Source: Flavisphingopyxis soli (GTDB taxonomy: Bacteria; Pseudomonadota; Alphaproteobacteria; Sphingomonadales; Sphingomonadaceae). From it: 64,000 nt of DNA. Of the stretch, positions 55,876 to 64,000 are shown piece after piece. Location: assembly GCF_007995095.1 (NCBI RefSeq), contig NZ_VOPY01000002.1, positions 620,001 to 684,000 on the forward strand, given 5' to 3'. Numbering within the stretch: the stretch's first letter is position 1; each line of letters starts with the position of its first letter. The notes beneath the pieces are model-generated. The model did not search any database, was not told where the DNA came from, and saw only the letters and a program-made list of their open reading frames with translations. A program made the position numbers and the translations under genes.

Positions 55876-57429
55876 TCAATGGCCCTCGCCGGTTGCGGCG
55901 CCGTGCAGCGCTTCGCCCTTGGGCGTCAGCTTCGGCTTGCCGATCGCAAGATGCGCGTCGCCGGCAGGTGCGGTCGCGGCAAGGCGCGCGGTCAGCGCGG
56001 TGACGTCGCCGCGGATCGGCGCGAGGAAACTTTCGGGATAGACGCCCATCCACAGGACGGCGGCGGCGATCGGCGCGAGCAACGCCCATTCGCGAATGGA
56101 AAGATCGGGCATCGCGCGAACGTCGTCATGGACGAGCTCGCCAAAGACGACGCGGCGATAGAGGTAGAGCATGTAGGCAGCGCCCAGGATGATTCCCGTC
56201 GTCGCGACAAATGCCATCCAGCTCGATGCCTGATAGATACCCATGATGCCGAGGAATTCGCCGACGAAGTTGCTCGTCCCCGGCAGGCCGACGCTGGCCA
56301 TGGTGAACAGCATGAAGAACAGCGCATAACGCGGCATGTTGATCGCCAGGCCGCCATAGCGCGCGATCTCGCGCGTGTGGAGCCGGTCGTAGATCACGCC
56401 GACGCAGAGGAACAACGCGCCCGAAACGAGACCGTGGCCGAGCATGACCATGATCGCGCCCTCGATGCCCTGCTGGTTGAACGCGAACAGCCCGGCGGTG
56501 ACGATCGCCATGTGCGCTACGCTCGAATAGGCAATCAGCTTCTTCATGTCCGACTGCACCAGCGCGACAAGGCTGGTGTAGACCACCGCGACCATCGACA
56601 GGCCAAAGATCAGCCACATGAACTGCGCACTGGCATCGGGGAACATCGGCAGGCTGAAGCGCAGGAAGCCGTAACCGCCCATCTTGAGCAGCACGCCGGC
56701 CAGGATCACCGAGCCCGCGGTCGGCGCCTGGACGTGTGCGTCGGGCAGCCAGGTGTGAACCGGCCACATCGGCATCTTGACCGCAAAGCTGGCGAAGAAG
56801 GCGAGCCACAGCCAGGTCTGCGCCTGCGCCGGGAAATCATATTGCATCAGCGTCGGGATGTCGGTCGTACCCGCAGCATTGGCCATCCACAGCATCGCGA
56901 TCAGCATCAGCACCGATCCGAGCAGCGTGTAGAGGAAGAACTTGTAGCTGGCGTAGATCCGGTTGGTTCCGCCCCAGATGCCGATGATCAGGTACATCGG
57001 GATCAGCCCGGCCTCGAACAGGATATAGAACAGGAACAGGTCCTGCGCCGCGAATACGCCGATCATCAGCGTTTCCATCAGCAGGAAACACGCCATGTAG
57101 AGGCCGACGCGAGTCTTGATCGCCACCCAGCTGGCGCCGATGCAGATCGGCATCAGGAAGACGCTGAGCATGATCAGCATCAGCGCGATGCCATCGATGC
57201 CGAGCGCCCATTTGAAGGTTCCGAACAGGGCGATGCTTTCGACAAACTGCCACTGAGCGCCGCCAATGTCGTAATTCGCCCACAGCACGGCGCCGAGCGC
57301 AAGATCGACCAGCGTCGCGATGAGCGCGATCCAGCGTGCGGCACGATCACCGACGAACAGGCAGGCGAGCGCCGCCACAAACGGCACCGCGAGCATCAGG
57401 CTGAGGATAGGGAGACTGGACTCGATCAT
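55876..57429 (-). CDS. nuoM: NADH-quinone oxidoreductase subunit M
   Basis: The 517-residue membrane subunit has EAGLIPMYLIIGIWGG with the conserved Glu, FAVKMPMWPVHTWLPDAHVQAP with the conserved Lys and the discontinuous-helix Pro, and VGLPGTSNFVGEFL. It is one of the three antiporter-like proton channels of complex I. It follows nuoL by one base. Confidence 0.97.
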   Translation of the reverse strand: MIESSLPILSLMLAVPFVAALACLFVGDRAARWIALIATLVDLALGAVLWANYDIGGAQWQFVESIALFGTFKWALGIDGIALMLIMLSVFLMPICIGASWVAIKTRVGLYMACFLLMETLMIGVFAAQDLFLFYILFEAGLIPMYLIIGIWGGTNRIYASYKFFLYTLLGSVLMLIAMLWMANAAGTTDIPTLMQYDFPAQAQTWLWLAFFASFAVKMPMWPVHTWLPDAHVQAPTAGSVILAGVLLKMGGYGFLRFSLPMFPDASAQFMWLIFGLSMVAVVYTSLVALVQSDMKKLIAYSSVAHMAIVTAGLFAFNQQGIEGAIMVMLGHGLVSGALFLCVGVIYDRLHTREIARYGGLAINMPRYALFFMLFTMASVGLPGTSNFVGEFLGIMGIYQASSWMAFVATTGIILGAAYMLYLYRRVVFGELVHDDVRAMPDLSIREWALLAPIAAAVLWMGVYPESFLAPIRGDVTALTARLAATAPAGDAHLAIGKPKLTPKGEALHGAATGEGH

Positions 57430-57430
57430 G

Positions 57431-59524
57431 TCAGAAACGCACCATTGCCCAGGTCGCGAGACCGGCGAGACCCAGCAGCATCACGAGCGCATAGGTATAA
57501 AGAAAACCCGACTGGAGCCGTCCGGTCAGGACGCTGCCGCCCTGCACCGCGCGCGCTGCGCCATCGGGGCCGAAACGGTCGATGATACCGACGTCGCCAC
57601 GCTGCCAGAACAGGCGACCGAACCAGAAAGCGGGTCGCACGAAGATGACGTTGTAGAGCTCGTCGAAATACCATTTGTTGAGCAGGAAGGTGTAGAGCGG
57701 TCCGAACATCGCGGTGAAGCGCGCAGGCGCGCCCGGATCGCGGATATAGTTGTTGTACGCTATCCACAGACCGGTCAGCATCACGACGAACGGCGTGAAC
57801 ATCACCCAGGTCGGCACTTCGTGGCTGGCGTGCGCGAGATGCGCGTCGAACGCGATGCTGCCGTTCCAGAAGGCGAGACCGCCCTCGGGATCGACGAAGA
57901 CATGGTGGAACACCTGTCCGGCGGCGACCGCACCGATCGACAGGACGATCAACGGGACAAGCATCGACCATGGGCTTTCGTGCGGGTGATAGCCGCCGGT
58001 TCCGTCGCTCAGGCCAGCTGCAGCGGGGCCATGTTGCGCGGGTTCGTGCCCGGCATCTTCCTGCGACGGAGGATTGTCGTGATCGCTGTCGGCGTGATGA
58101 TCGCCATGCGCATCATGCAGCGCGTGCGCGATATGCTCGCTCTGCGTCCAGCGCGCCTTGCCGAAGAACGTCAGGAAGATCAGCCGCCAGCTGTAGAAGC
58201 TCGTCAGGAGAGCGGCGAACGCGCCGACGAGGAAGGCGAGATGGCCGCCTTCGACGCCGAGCGATCCGGCCGCCCAGGCGCTTTCGAGGATCGCATCCTT
58301 CGACCAGAATCCGGCGAAACCGACCGCAAGTCCGGGAATGCCGACACCGGTGATCGCCAGCGTACCGGCAACCATCGCCCAGAAGGTCAGCGGGATGCGT
58401 TTCCGCAGCGCGCCGTAATAGCGCATGTCCTGTTCATGGTGCATCGCATGGATCACGCTGCCCGCGCCAAGGAACAGCAGCGCCTTGAAGAACGCGTGGG
58501 TGAACAGATGGAACATCGCCGCGCCATAGGCTCCGACGCCCGCGGCGAAGAACATGTAACCCAATTGGCTGCAGGTCGAATAGGCGATGACGCGCTTGAT
58601 GTCGGTCTGCGTCGTCGCGACGGTGGCAGCGAACAGGCAGGTCGCCGCGCCGATGAAAATAACGAAGCCCTGCGCGACGGGCGCGGCTTCGAACATCGGC
58701 GACAGGCGGCAGACCATGAACACGCCTGCGGTGACCATCGTCGCGGCGTGGATCAGCGCGCTGACCGGGGTCGGGCCTTCCATTGCGTCGGGCAGCCAGG
58801 TGTGGAGGCCAAGCTGTGCCGACTTGCCCATCGCGCCAACGAACAGCAGCAGGGTGAGGATCGTCATCGTGTCGAGCCGCATGCCGAGGAAGGTGATCGC
58901 GCTGCCCGCCATGCCCGGTGCGGCGGCGAGGATGTCGGGGATCGAGACCGTCCCGAAAACAAGGAAGGTGCCGAAGATACCCAGCATGAAGCCGAGATCG
59001 CCGACACGGTTGACGACGAACGCCTTGATCGCGGCGGCGTTGGCGCTGGGCTTCTTGAACCAGAACCCGATCAGCAGATACGAGGCCAGGCCGACGCCTT
59101 CCCAGCCGAAGAACATCTGGACCAGGTTGTTGGCGGTGACCAGCATCAGCATCGCGAAAGTGAACAGCGACAGATAGGCAAAGAAGCGCGGTTGGTCGGG
59201 GTCTTCGTCCATATAGCCCCAGCTGTAGATATGGACGAGGCTCGACACGCTCGTGACGACGACGAGCATCACCGCGGTCAGCGTATCGACGCGCAGGCTC
59301 CAGGCGATATCGAGACCGCCCGACTGCATCCAGGTGAACAGCGGCGTGACGCTTGGCGATGCGTTACCCGCGACGAAGGCGAGGAAGATCGGCCAGCTCA
59401 GCGCGCACGAGGTCAGCAGCGCGCCGGTCGTGATCGCCTTGGCGACGACATTGCCGATCATGCGGTTGCCGAGCCCGGCGACGAGCGCGGCGAGCAGCGG
59501 CAGGAAAACGATAAGCTTGATCAC
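57431..59524 (-). CDS. nuoL: NADH-quinone oxidoreductase subunit L
   Basis: The protein of 697 residues is the largest antiporter-like subunit: [17 protein letters not shown] and [21 protein letters not shown] hold the channel residues, and the long C-terminal amphipathic helix follows after a His/Asp-rich loop ([14 protein letters not shown] near residue 470) that may bind metal or simply be flexible. About 16 membrane segments are visible. Confidence 0.97.
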   Translation of the reverse strand: MIKLIVFLPLLAALVAGLGNRMIGNVVAKAITTGALLTSCALSWPIFLAFVAGNASPSVTPLFTWMQSGGLDIAWSLRVDTLTAVMLVVVTSVSSLVHIYSWGYMDEDPDQPRFFAYLSLFTFAMLMLVTANNLVQMFFGWEGVGLASYLLIGFWFKKPSANAAAIKAFVVNRVGDLGFMLGIFGTFLVFGTVSIPDILAAAPGMAGSAITFLGMRLDTMTILTLLLFVGAMGKSAQLGLHTWLPDAMEGPTPVSALIHAATMVTAGVFMVCRLSPMFEAAPVAQGFVIFIGAATCLFAATVATTQTDIKRVIAYSTCSQLGYMFFAAGVGAYGAAMFHLFTHAFFKALLFLGAGSVIHAMHHEQDMRYYGALRKRIPLTFWAMVAGTLAITGVGIPGLAVGFAGFWSKDAILESAWAAGSLGVEGGHLAFLVGAFAALLTSFYSWRLIFLTFFGKARWTQSEHIAHALHDAHGDHHADSDHDNPPSQEDAGHEPAQHGPAAAGLSDGTGGYHPHESPWSMLVPLIVLSIGAVAAGQVFHHVFVDPEGGLAFWNGSIAFDAHLAHASHEVPTWVMFTPFVVMLTGLWIAYNNYIRDPGAPARFTAMFGPLYTFLLNKWYFDELYNVIFVRPAFWFGRLFWQRGDVGIIDRFGPDGAARAVQGGSVLTGRLQSGFLYTYALVMLLGLAGLATWAMVRF

Positions 59525-59531
59525 GCCGGAT

Positions 59532-59837
59532 CTATCCCTTCATCCGGTTGACGTCGTCGACGGCGATCGTGCCGCGGCCACGGAAATAGATGACGAGGAT
59601 GGCAAGCCCGATCGCCGCCTCGCCCGCCGCGACGGTGAGGACGAACATCGAAAACACCTGCCCGACGAGATCGCCGAGATAGGCGCTGAAGGCGACGAGG
59701 TTGATGTTCACGCTAAGCAGGATCAGCTCGATCGCCATCAGGATGATGATCACGTTCTTGCGGTTGATGAAGATGCCGAGCACGCCGAGCACGAACAGGA
59801 TCGCGCCGACGACGAGGTAATGCGTCAAACCAATCAC
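59532..59837 (-). CDS. nuoK: NADH-quinone oxidoreductase subunit K
   Basis: The 101-residue subunit has three helices with the two conserved buried glutamates ([13 protein letters not shown] and GEAAIGLAI) of the proton path. The start is GTG, overlapping the nuoJ stop (GTGA); no ATG is in frame at a fitting place. Confidence 0.96.
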   Translation of the reverse strand: MIGLTHYLVVGAILFVLGVLGIFINRKNVIIILMAIELILLSVNINLVAFSAYLGDLVGQVFSMFVLTVAAGEAAIGLAILVIYFRGRGTIAVDDVNRMKG

Positions 59838-60445
59838 AGTTCTACCCCCTGCCCGCTTTCGGGCCGCGTCAGGCGCGTTGCGTCTTCGGGTCGACGGCGG
59901 ACCTGGTGGCCGATATCTTGCGGCTTGACGCCGCCACGCTTGCGATGGGTCAGGACAATCGCGCCGACCATCGCGACGAGCAGGATGATCCCTGCTGCCT
60001 CGAACAGGAAGATGTAGCGCGTATAGAGCAATTGCCCGATCGCCTGCGTGTTCGAAACGTCGCTCGCCACCGGTGCGATCCGCGCGCCCATGTTGATCGC
60101 GCCCGCGCTCCACGCGCCGATGGCAAAGACGATCTCGACCGCCAGCACGATCGCAAGCAAGGCCCCGAGCGGCAGGTAGCGCACGAAACCGGCGCGCAAT
60201 TCGGCAAAATCGACGTCGAGCATCATGACGACGAACAGGAACAGCACCGCGACCGCGCCGACATAGACGATGATCAGCAGCATCGCGATGAACTCGGCAC
60301 CGAGTAGGATCATCAATCCTGCCGCGTTGAAGAAGGCGAGGATCAACCACAGCACTGAATGGACCGGATTGCGCGCGAACACCGTCAGCGCCCCGCTGGC
60401 GATGACCAGCGTAGCGAACAGGTAAAAGGCGATCGTCTGGATCAC
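59834..60445 (-). CDS. nuoJ: NADH-quinone oxidoreductase subunit J
   Basis: The 203-residue membrane subunit has five helices, including [20 protein letters not shown] with the pi-bulge region and [12 protein letters not shown]. It joins the Q-module to the proton channels. A 36-base gap separates it from nuoI. Confidence 0.95.
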   Translation of the reverse strand: MIQTIAFYLFATLVIASGALTVFARNPVHSVLWLILAFFNAAGLMILLGAEFIAMLLIIVYVGAVAVLFLFVVMMLDVDFAELRAGFVRYLPLGALLAIVLAVEIVFAIGAWSAGAINMGARIAPVASDVSNTQAIGQLLYTRYIFLFEAAGIILLVAMVGAIVLTHRKRGGVKPQDIGHQVRRRPEDATRLTRPESGQGVEL

Positions 60446-60481
60446 GTGATTCTGGTGCCCCTTTTGAGTCGTGCGAGCCGG

Positions 60482-60964
60482 TTAGCGATAGGGCGCATCG
60501 GCGGCAAGGTTCGCGGCGATTGCGCGTTCCCATTTGTCGCCGTTCTCAAGCAATTTGCCCTTGTCGTAGATCAGTTCTTCGCGGGTTTCGGTCGAATATT
60601 CGAAATTGGGCCCCTCGACGATCGCGTCGACCGGGCACGCTTCCTGGCAAAAGCCGCAATAGATGCACTTGGTCATGTCGATGTCATAGCGCGTCGTCCG
60701 ACGGCTGCCGTCGTCGCGCGGCTCGGCCTCGATCGTGATCGCCTGCGCCGGGCACACCGCCTCGCACAATTTGCACGCGATGCAGCGTTCCTCGCCATTG
60801 GGATAGCGGCGCAGCGCATGCTCGCCGCGAAAACGCGGGCTGAGCGGGTTCTTCTCGTACGGATAGTTGATCGTCGCCTTGGGCTTGAAGAAATACTTCA
60901 AGGTCAGCCAGTGCGCCTTGACGAACTCGACGAGGAAGAAGGATTTGAAGAGGTGGGCGATCAT
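60482..60964 (-). CDS. nuoI: NADH-quinone oxidoreductase subunit I
   Basis: The 160-residue peripheral subunit carries two 4Fe-4S ferredoxin motifs, [12 protein letters not shown] and [12 protein letters not shown], clusters N6a and N6b. The ATG overlaps the nuoH stop by one base (TAATG), which decides it over an upstream ATG in frame. Confidence 0.97.
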   Translation of the reverse strand: MIAHLFKSFFLVEFVKAHWLTLKYFFKPKATINYPYEKNPLSPRFRGEHALRRYPNGEERCIACKLCEAVCPAQAITIEAEPRDDGSRRTTRYDIDMTKCIYCGFCQEACPVDAIVEGPNFEYSTETREELIYDKGKLLENGDKWERAIAANLAADAPYR

Positions 60965-62007
60965 TACGAGTACCTTGTCAGCATTAGCCAACCCGACACG
61001 AGGCAGACCCAGAACAGCGAAATCGGCAGGAAGACCTTCCAGCCCAGCCGCATCAGCTGGTCATAGCGGTAGCGCGGGACGGTCGCCTTGACCCAGCTGA
61101 AGATGAAAAAGAAAAGGAGTATCTTGGCGAACAGCCAGATGATCCCAGGCACGGCATAGAGCGGCGCCCAGTCGACCGGCGGCAGCCAGCCGCCCCAGAA
61201 CAGGATCGCGTTCAGTGCGCACATCAGGATGACGTTGGCGTATTCGCCGAGCCAGAACAAAGCGAAGCTCATCGACGAATATTCGGTCTGGTAGCCCGCG
61301 ACGAGCTCGCTCTCGGCCTCGGTCAGGTCGAACGGCGCGCGCGCGGTTTCGGCCATCGAGCTGATCAGGAACATCACCGAAATCGGGAACAGCAGCGGGT
61401 TGAGGCCATTGGCGCTGAATATTCCGAGGATGTTGCCCTTCTGCGCCAGCGTGATGACGCTCAGATTGAATGAGCCGGCATAGAGCACGACCGAAATCAG
61501 GATGAAGCCGATCGAGACTTCGTAGCTGATCATCTGCGCGGCGGCGCGCAGCGCGGAAAAGAACGGGTATTTCGAATTCGACGCCCAGCCCGAGATGACG
61601 ACGCCGTAGACGCCCAGCGAACTGATCGCGAGGATGTAGAGCAGGCCGACGTTGATATTGGCCAGCACCACGCCCGCCTGGAACGGGATCACCGCCCACG
61701 CCATCAGTGCGACGGTAAAGGTGATGATCGGTGCGATCAGGAACAGCCCACGATTGGCGCCCGACGGGATGATCGTTTCCTGCAGGAACACCTTGAGGCC
61801 GTCGGCGAACGATTGCAGCAAGCCGAACGGACCGACGACGTTGGGCCCGCGACGCAGCGCGATCGCCGCCCAGATCTTGCGATCGGCGTAGATGATCATT
61901 GCCACCGCGAGCATCAGCGGCAACGCGATCGCGAGGATGCCGACGATGGTGGCGACAAGCCACGCAGCTTCGTAGGTCAGGCCCCAGCTTGCGAACCAGG
62001 CGGTCAT
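60964..62007 (-). CDS. nuoH: NADH-quinone oxidoreductase subunit H
   Basis: The 347-residue subunit has about eight helices and the quinone-site loops [20 protein letters not shown] and [18 protein letters not shown], and the acidic [19 protein letters not shown]. It forms the quinone pocket floor. Start overlaps nuoG (ATGA). Confidence 0.97.
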   Translation of the reverse strand: MTAWFASWGLTYEAAWLVATIVGILAIALPLMLAVAMIIYADRKIWAAIALRRGPNVVGPFGLLQSFADGLKVFLQETIIPSGANRGLFLIAPIITFTVALMAWAVIPFQAGVVLANINVGLLYILAISSLGVYGVVISGWASNSKYPFFSALRAAAQMISYEVSIGFILISVVLYAGSFNLSVITLAQKGNILGIFSANGLNPLLFPISVMFLISSMAETARAPFDLTEAESELVAGYQTEYSSMSFALFWLGEYANVILMCALNAILFWGGWLPPVDWAPLYAVPGIIWLFAKILLFFFIFSWVKATVPRYRYDQLMRLGWKVFLPISLFWVCLVSGWLMLTRYS

Positions 62008-64000
62008 TCCGCGGCCTCCAGCATCTCGTCGCCGTGGAGGATTTCGGACGAGCAGCGCTGCATCGTCGGACTGGCGCGGCAGATCGCGTTGGTCAGGTAG
62101 AAATCGGCGATCGGATAGGCGATTTCGCCCCCGAGCTTCATCTGCGCTTTCGCATCGAGTTTGGGCGCGCTGAAGTCGTATCCGGCAAGACCTTCACGGC
62201 CGAGTGCGGGCACCGCAGTGATCATCGCGGCGCGCAGCCCGTCGAAACTGTCGAAGCCGACATCGACGCCGCAGGCATCGGCGAGAGCGCGCAATATGCT
62301 CCAGTCCTCGCGCGCGTCGCCGGGCGCGAACACCGCCTTGTCGGAATACTGCACGCGGCCTTCGGTATTGACCCAGGTGCCGTGCTTTTCGGCATAGCTC
62401 GCGCCGGGCAGGACGACATCGGCGGCATGCGCGCCGGCATCGCCGTGATGGCCGATATAGACCTTGAAGCTGCCCTCGAAGCCCGAATAATCGACCTCGT
62501 CGGCGCCGAGGAAGAACGCGAGTCTGGGTTTCGCCGCAACGATGTCGGCAATGCCGCCCGTCTGCGCAAAGCCGAGCATCAGTCCGCCCATCCGGCTCGC
62601 GCTGGTGTGGACAACGTTGAAGCCGTTCCAGCCCTCGGAGACGAGCTTGAGCGTCTTGATCAGGCCCATCGCCGCGCCCTGCACGCCGTCGAGCTTGAGC
62701 GCACCGCCGCCGACGATGACCATCGGACGCTTGGCGTCCTTGAACGCGTCGGTCGCAGCCTTGGGCAGCTTGGCGATCAGCGATGCATCGTTGCCGAACC
62801 ATTCGACCGCATAGGTCAAATCGACCTCGGGGCCGATGCCGAACACCCTGGCACCGCGCTTGATTGCCTTGCGCACGCGCGTGTTGATCAACGGCGCTTC
62901 CCAGCGCAGGTTGCTGCCGATCAGCAGGATCGCGTCGGCATCCTCGACGCCCGCGATCGTGCTGTTGAAATTGACCGCGCCAAGGTTCGACACGTCGTAA
63001 GCCAAACCGGTCTGGCGGCCTTCGAGCATGTCCGAACCGAGCGCCTTGACCAGCGATTTGGCGGCGAACATCGTCTCGCAATCGACCTGGTCACCGGCGA
63101 TCGCGGCGACCGAGCCCTTGGCCGACCTGGCGACCTTGGCGATGGCGGCAAACGCCTCGTCCCAGCTCGCCGCGACGAGCTTGCCACCCTGGCGAACAAA
63201 TGGCTTGTCGAGCCGGCGACGAACGAGACCGTCGACATGGTGGCGCGTCTTGTCGTGCGCCCATTCCTCGTTGACGTCCTCGTTGATCCGCGGGAGCACG
63301 CGCAGCACCTGGCGGCCGCGGCTGTCGAGGCGGATGTTGCTGCCGACGCCGTCCATGACGTCGATCGCGAGCGTCTTCTTGAGCTCCCACGGCCGCGCTT
63401 CGAACGCGTAGGGCTTCGATGTCAGCGCGCCGACGGGGCACAGATCGACAACATTGCCCGCCAGCTCGCTCTGGATCGCGTGCTCGAGATAGGTCGTGAT
63501 CTGCATGTCTTCGCCGCGATAGAGTGCGCCGATGTCCTCGACCCCGGCGACCTCCTCGGCAAAGCGGATGCAGCGCGTGCACTGGATGCAGCGCGTCATC
63601 ACCGTCTTGACGATCGGCCCCATGTATTTCTCGGTCACCGCGCGCTTGTTGGCGTCGTAGCGGCTGTGGCCGCGGCCGTAAGCGATCGACTGGTCCTGCA
63701 AATCGCATTCGCCGCCCTGGTCGCAGATCGGGCAGTCGAGCGGATGGTTGATCAGGAGGAATTCCATCACGCCTTCGCGCGCATGCTTGACCATCGGCGT
63801 GTCGGTACGGATTTCCTGCCCCTCGGTCGCGGGCAGCGCACAGCTCGCCTGCGGCTTGGGCGGACCGGGCTTCACCTCGACCAGGCACATGCGGCAATTG
63901 CCCGCGATGCTCAGCCGTTCGTGGTAGCAGAAGCGCGGGATTTCCTTGCCGGCAAGCTCGCACGCCTGCAGCACGGTCGCGCCGTCGGGTACGGCGATCG
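62004..64000 (-). CDS. nuoG: NADH-quinone oxidoreductase subunit G, N-terminus cut by window edge
   Basis: About 665 codons are visible, continuing past the window end. The 2Fe-2S and 4Fe-4S ligands are seen in [37 protein letters not shown] and [10 protein letters not shown] plus [18 protein letters not shown], followed by the molybdopterin-oxidoreductase-like domain. The missing part should be only about a dozen residues. nuoEF should lie just beyond the window on the same strand. Confidence 0.96.
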   Translation of the reverse strand, partial: IAVPDGATVLQACELAGKEIPRFCYHERLSIAGNCRMCLVEVKPGPPKPQASCALPATEGQEIRTDTPMVKHAREGVMEFLLINHPLDCPICDQGGECDLQDQSIAYGRGHSRYDANKRAVTEKYMGPIVKTVMTRCIQCTRCIRFAEEVAGVEDIGALYRGEDMQITTYLEHAIQSELAGNVVDLCPVGALTSKPYAFEARPWELKKTLAIDVMDGVGSNIRLDSRGRQVLRVLPRINEDVNEEWAHDKTRHHVDGLVRRRLDKPFVRQGGKLVAASWDEAFAAIAKVARSAKGSVAAIAGDQVDCETMFAAKSLVKALGSDMLEGRQTGLAYDVSNLGAVNFNSTIAGVEDADAILLIGSNLRWEAPLINTRVRKAIKRGARVFGIGPEVDLTYAVEWFGNDASLIAKLPKAATDAFKDAKRPMVIVGGGALKLDGVQGAAMGLIKTLKLVSEGWNGFNVVHTSASRMGGLMLGFAQTGGIADIVAAKPRLAFFLGADEVDYSGFEGSFKVYIGHHGDAGAHAADVVLPGASYAEKHGTWVNTEGRVQYSDKAVFAPGDAREDWSILRALADACGVDVGFDSFDGLRAAMITAVPALGREGLAGYDFSAPKLDAKAQMKLGGEIAYPIADFYLTNAICRASPTMQRCSSEILHGDEMLEAAE

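Noticed and set aside
57320-59551. 743-codon open frame on the + strand
   Set aside because: It is antisense to nuoL and nuoM, has His/Glu/Arg-rich composition without motifs and comes from the high GC content. The - strand genes are fully conserved.

Overview
The window is a GC-rich alphaproteobacterial chromosome segment, most likely from the order Sphingomonadales. The signs are an ntrBC-ntrYX-hfq-hflX block with a tandem-domain Hfq, a fused ispDF, a ribonuclease J gene placed behind the nuo operon together with coaX, birA and a DUF1467 gene, a TonB-receptor-like barrel, and very dense gene packing with many ATGA or GTGA stop/start overlaps. About 56 protein genes, three tRNAs, two clear pseudogenes and several palindromic or repeat elements can be supported.

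Left 9.5 kb (1-9490): an accessory, stress-type block. It has the end of a beta-barrel protein, a decayed ABC ATPase, a small secreted protein, an ArsR-like regulator coupled to an unusual P-type ATPase, a beta-CASP RNase-like hydrolase, a small membrane protein, a zinc secondary alcohol dehydrogenase, a tandem universal stress protein and a broken pfkB. The block stops at the 3' end of a tRNA-Ser(UGA), and short direct repeats lie in the junction. This looks like the eroded end of a genomic island. Core genes begin directly after the tRNA.

9.7-18.3 kb: a cell-wall and replication run on the + strand (lytic transglycosylase, D,D-carboxypeptidase, tmk, holB, metG, tatD, an MBL hydrolase, a retropepsin-like protease, mazG), mostly with overlapping genes. 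18.3-30.0 kb, - strand: a TonB-receptor-like barrel, then dusB-ntrB-ntrC-ntrY-ntrX-hfq-hflX, which links nitrogen and redox two-component signalling with RNA-based control. 30.1-38.9 kb: ispDF-pncC, ratA, lipA, carbonic anhydrase, a NYN-LOTUS protein with acylphosphatase, a 53-residue protein, ettA, an M28 peptidase and a small lipoprotein.

38.9-50.8 kb: tRNA-Pro and a CAU tRNA (probably Ile2), each followed at once by a long perfect or near-perfect hairpin. Between and beyond them are a DUF305/beta-propeller periplasmic protein with a Met/His-rich linker, a MaoC/CitE-like pair, a deacetylase, a histidine-kinase-like protein with a degraded ATP site, an Lrp regulator, a TPR protein, an HPt-like protein lacking its histidine, and a 795-residue membrane coiled-coil protein.

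50.8-64.0 kb, - strand: the respiratory complex I operon (nuoG partial, then nuoHIJKLMN) runs into birA, coaX, the ribonuclease J gene and a DUF1467 gene. The most interesting items are the asymmetric double Hfq, the hairpins anchored at tRNA ends, the DUF305-propeller protein and the tRNA-Ser island edge. I see no CRISPR array, intact transposase, integrase or phage genes.
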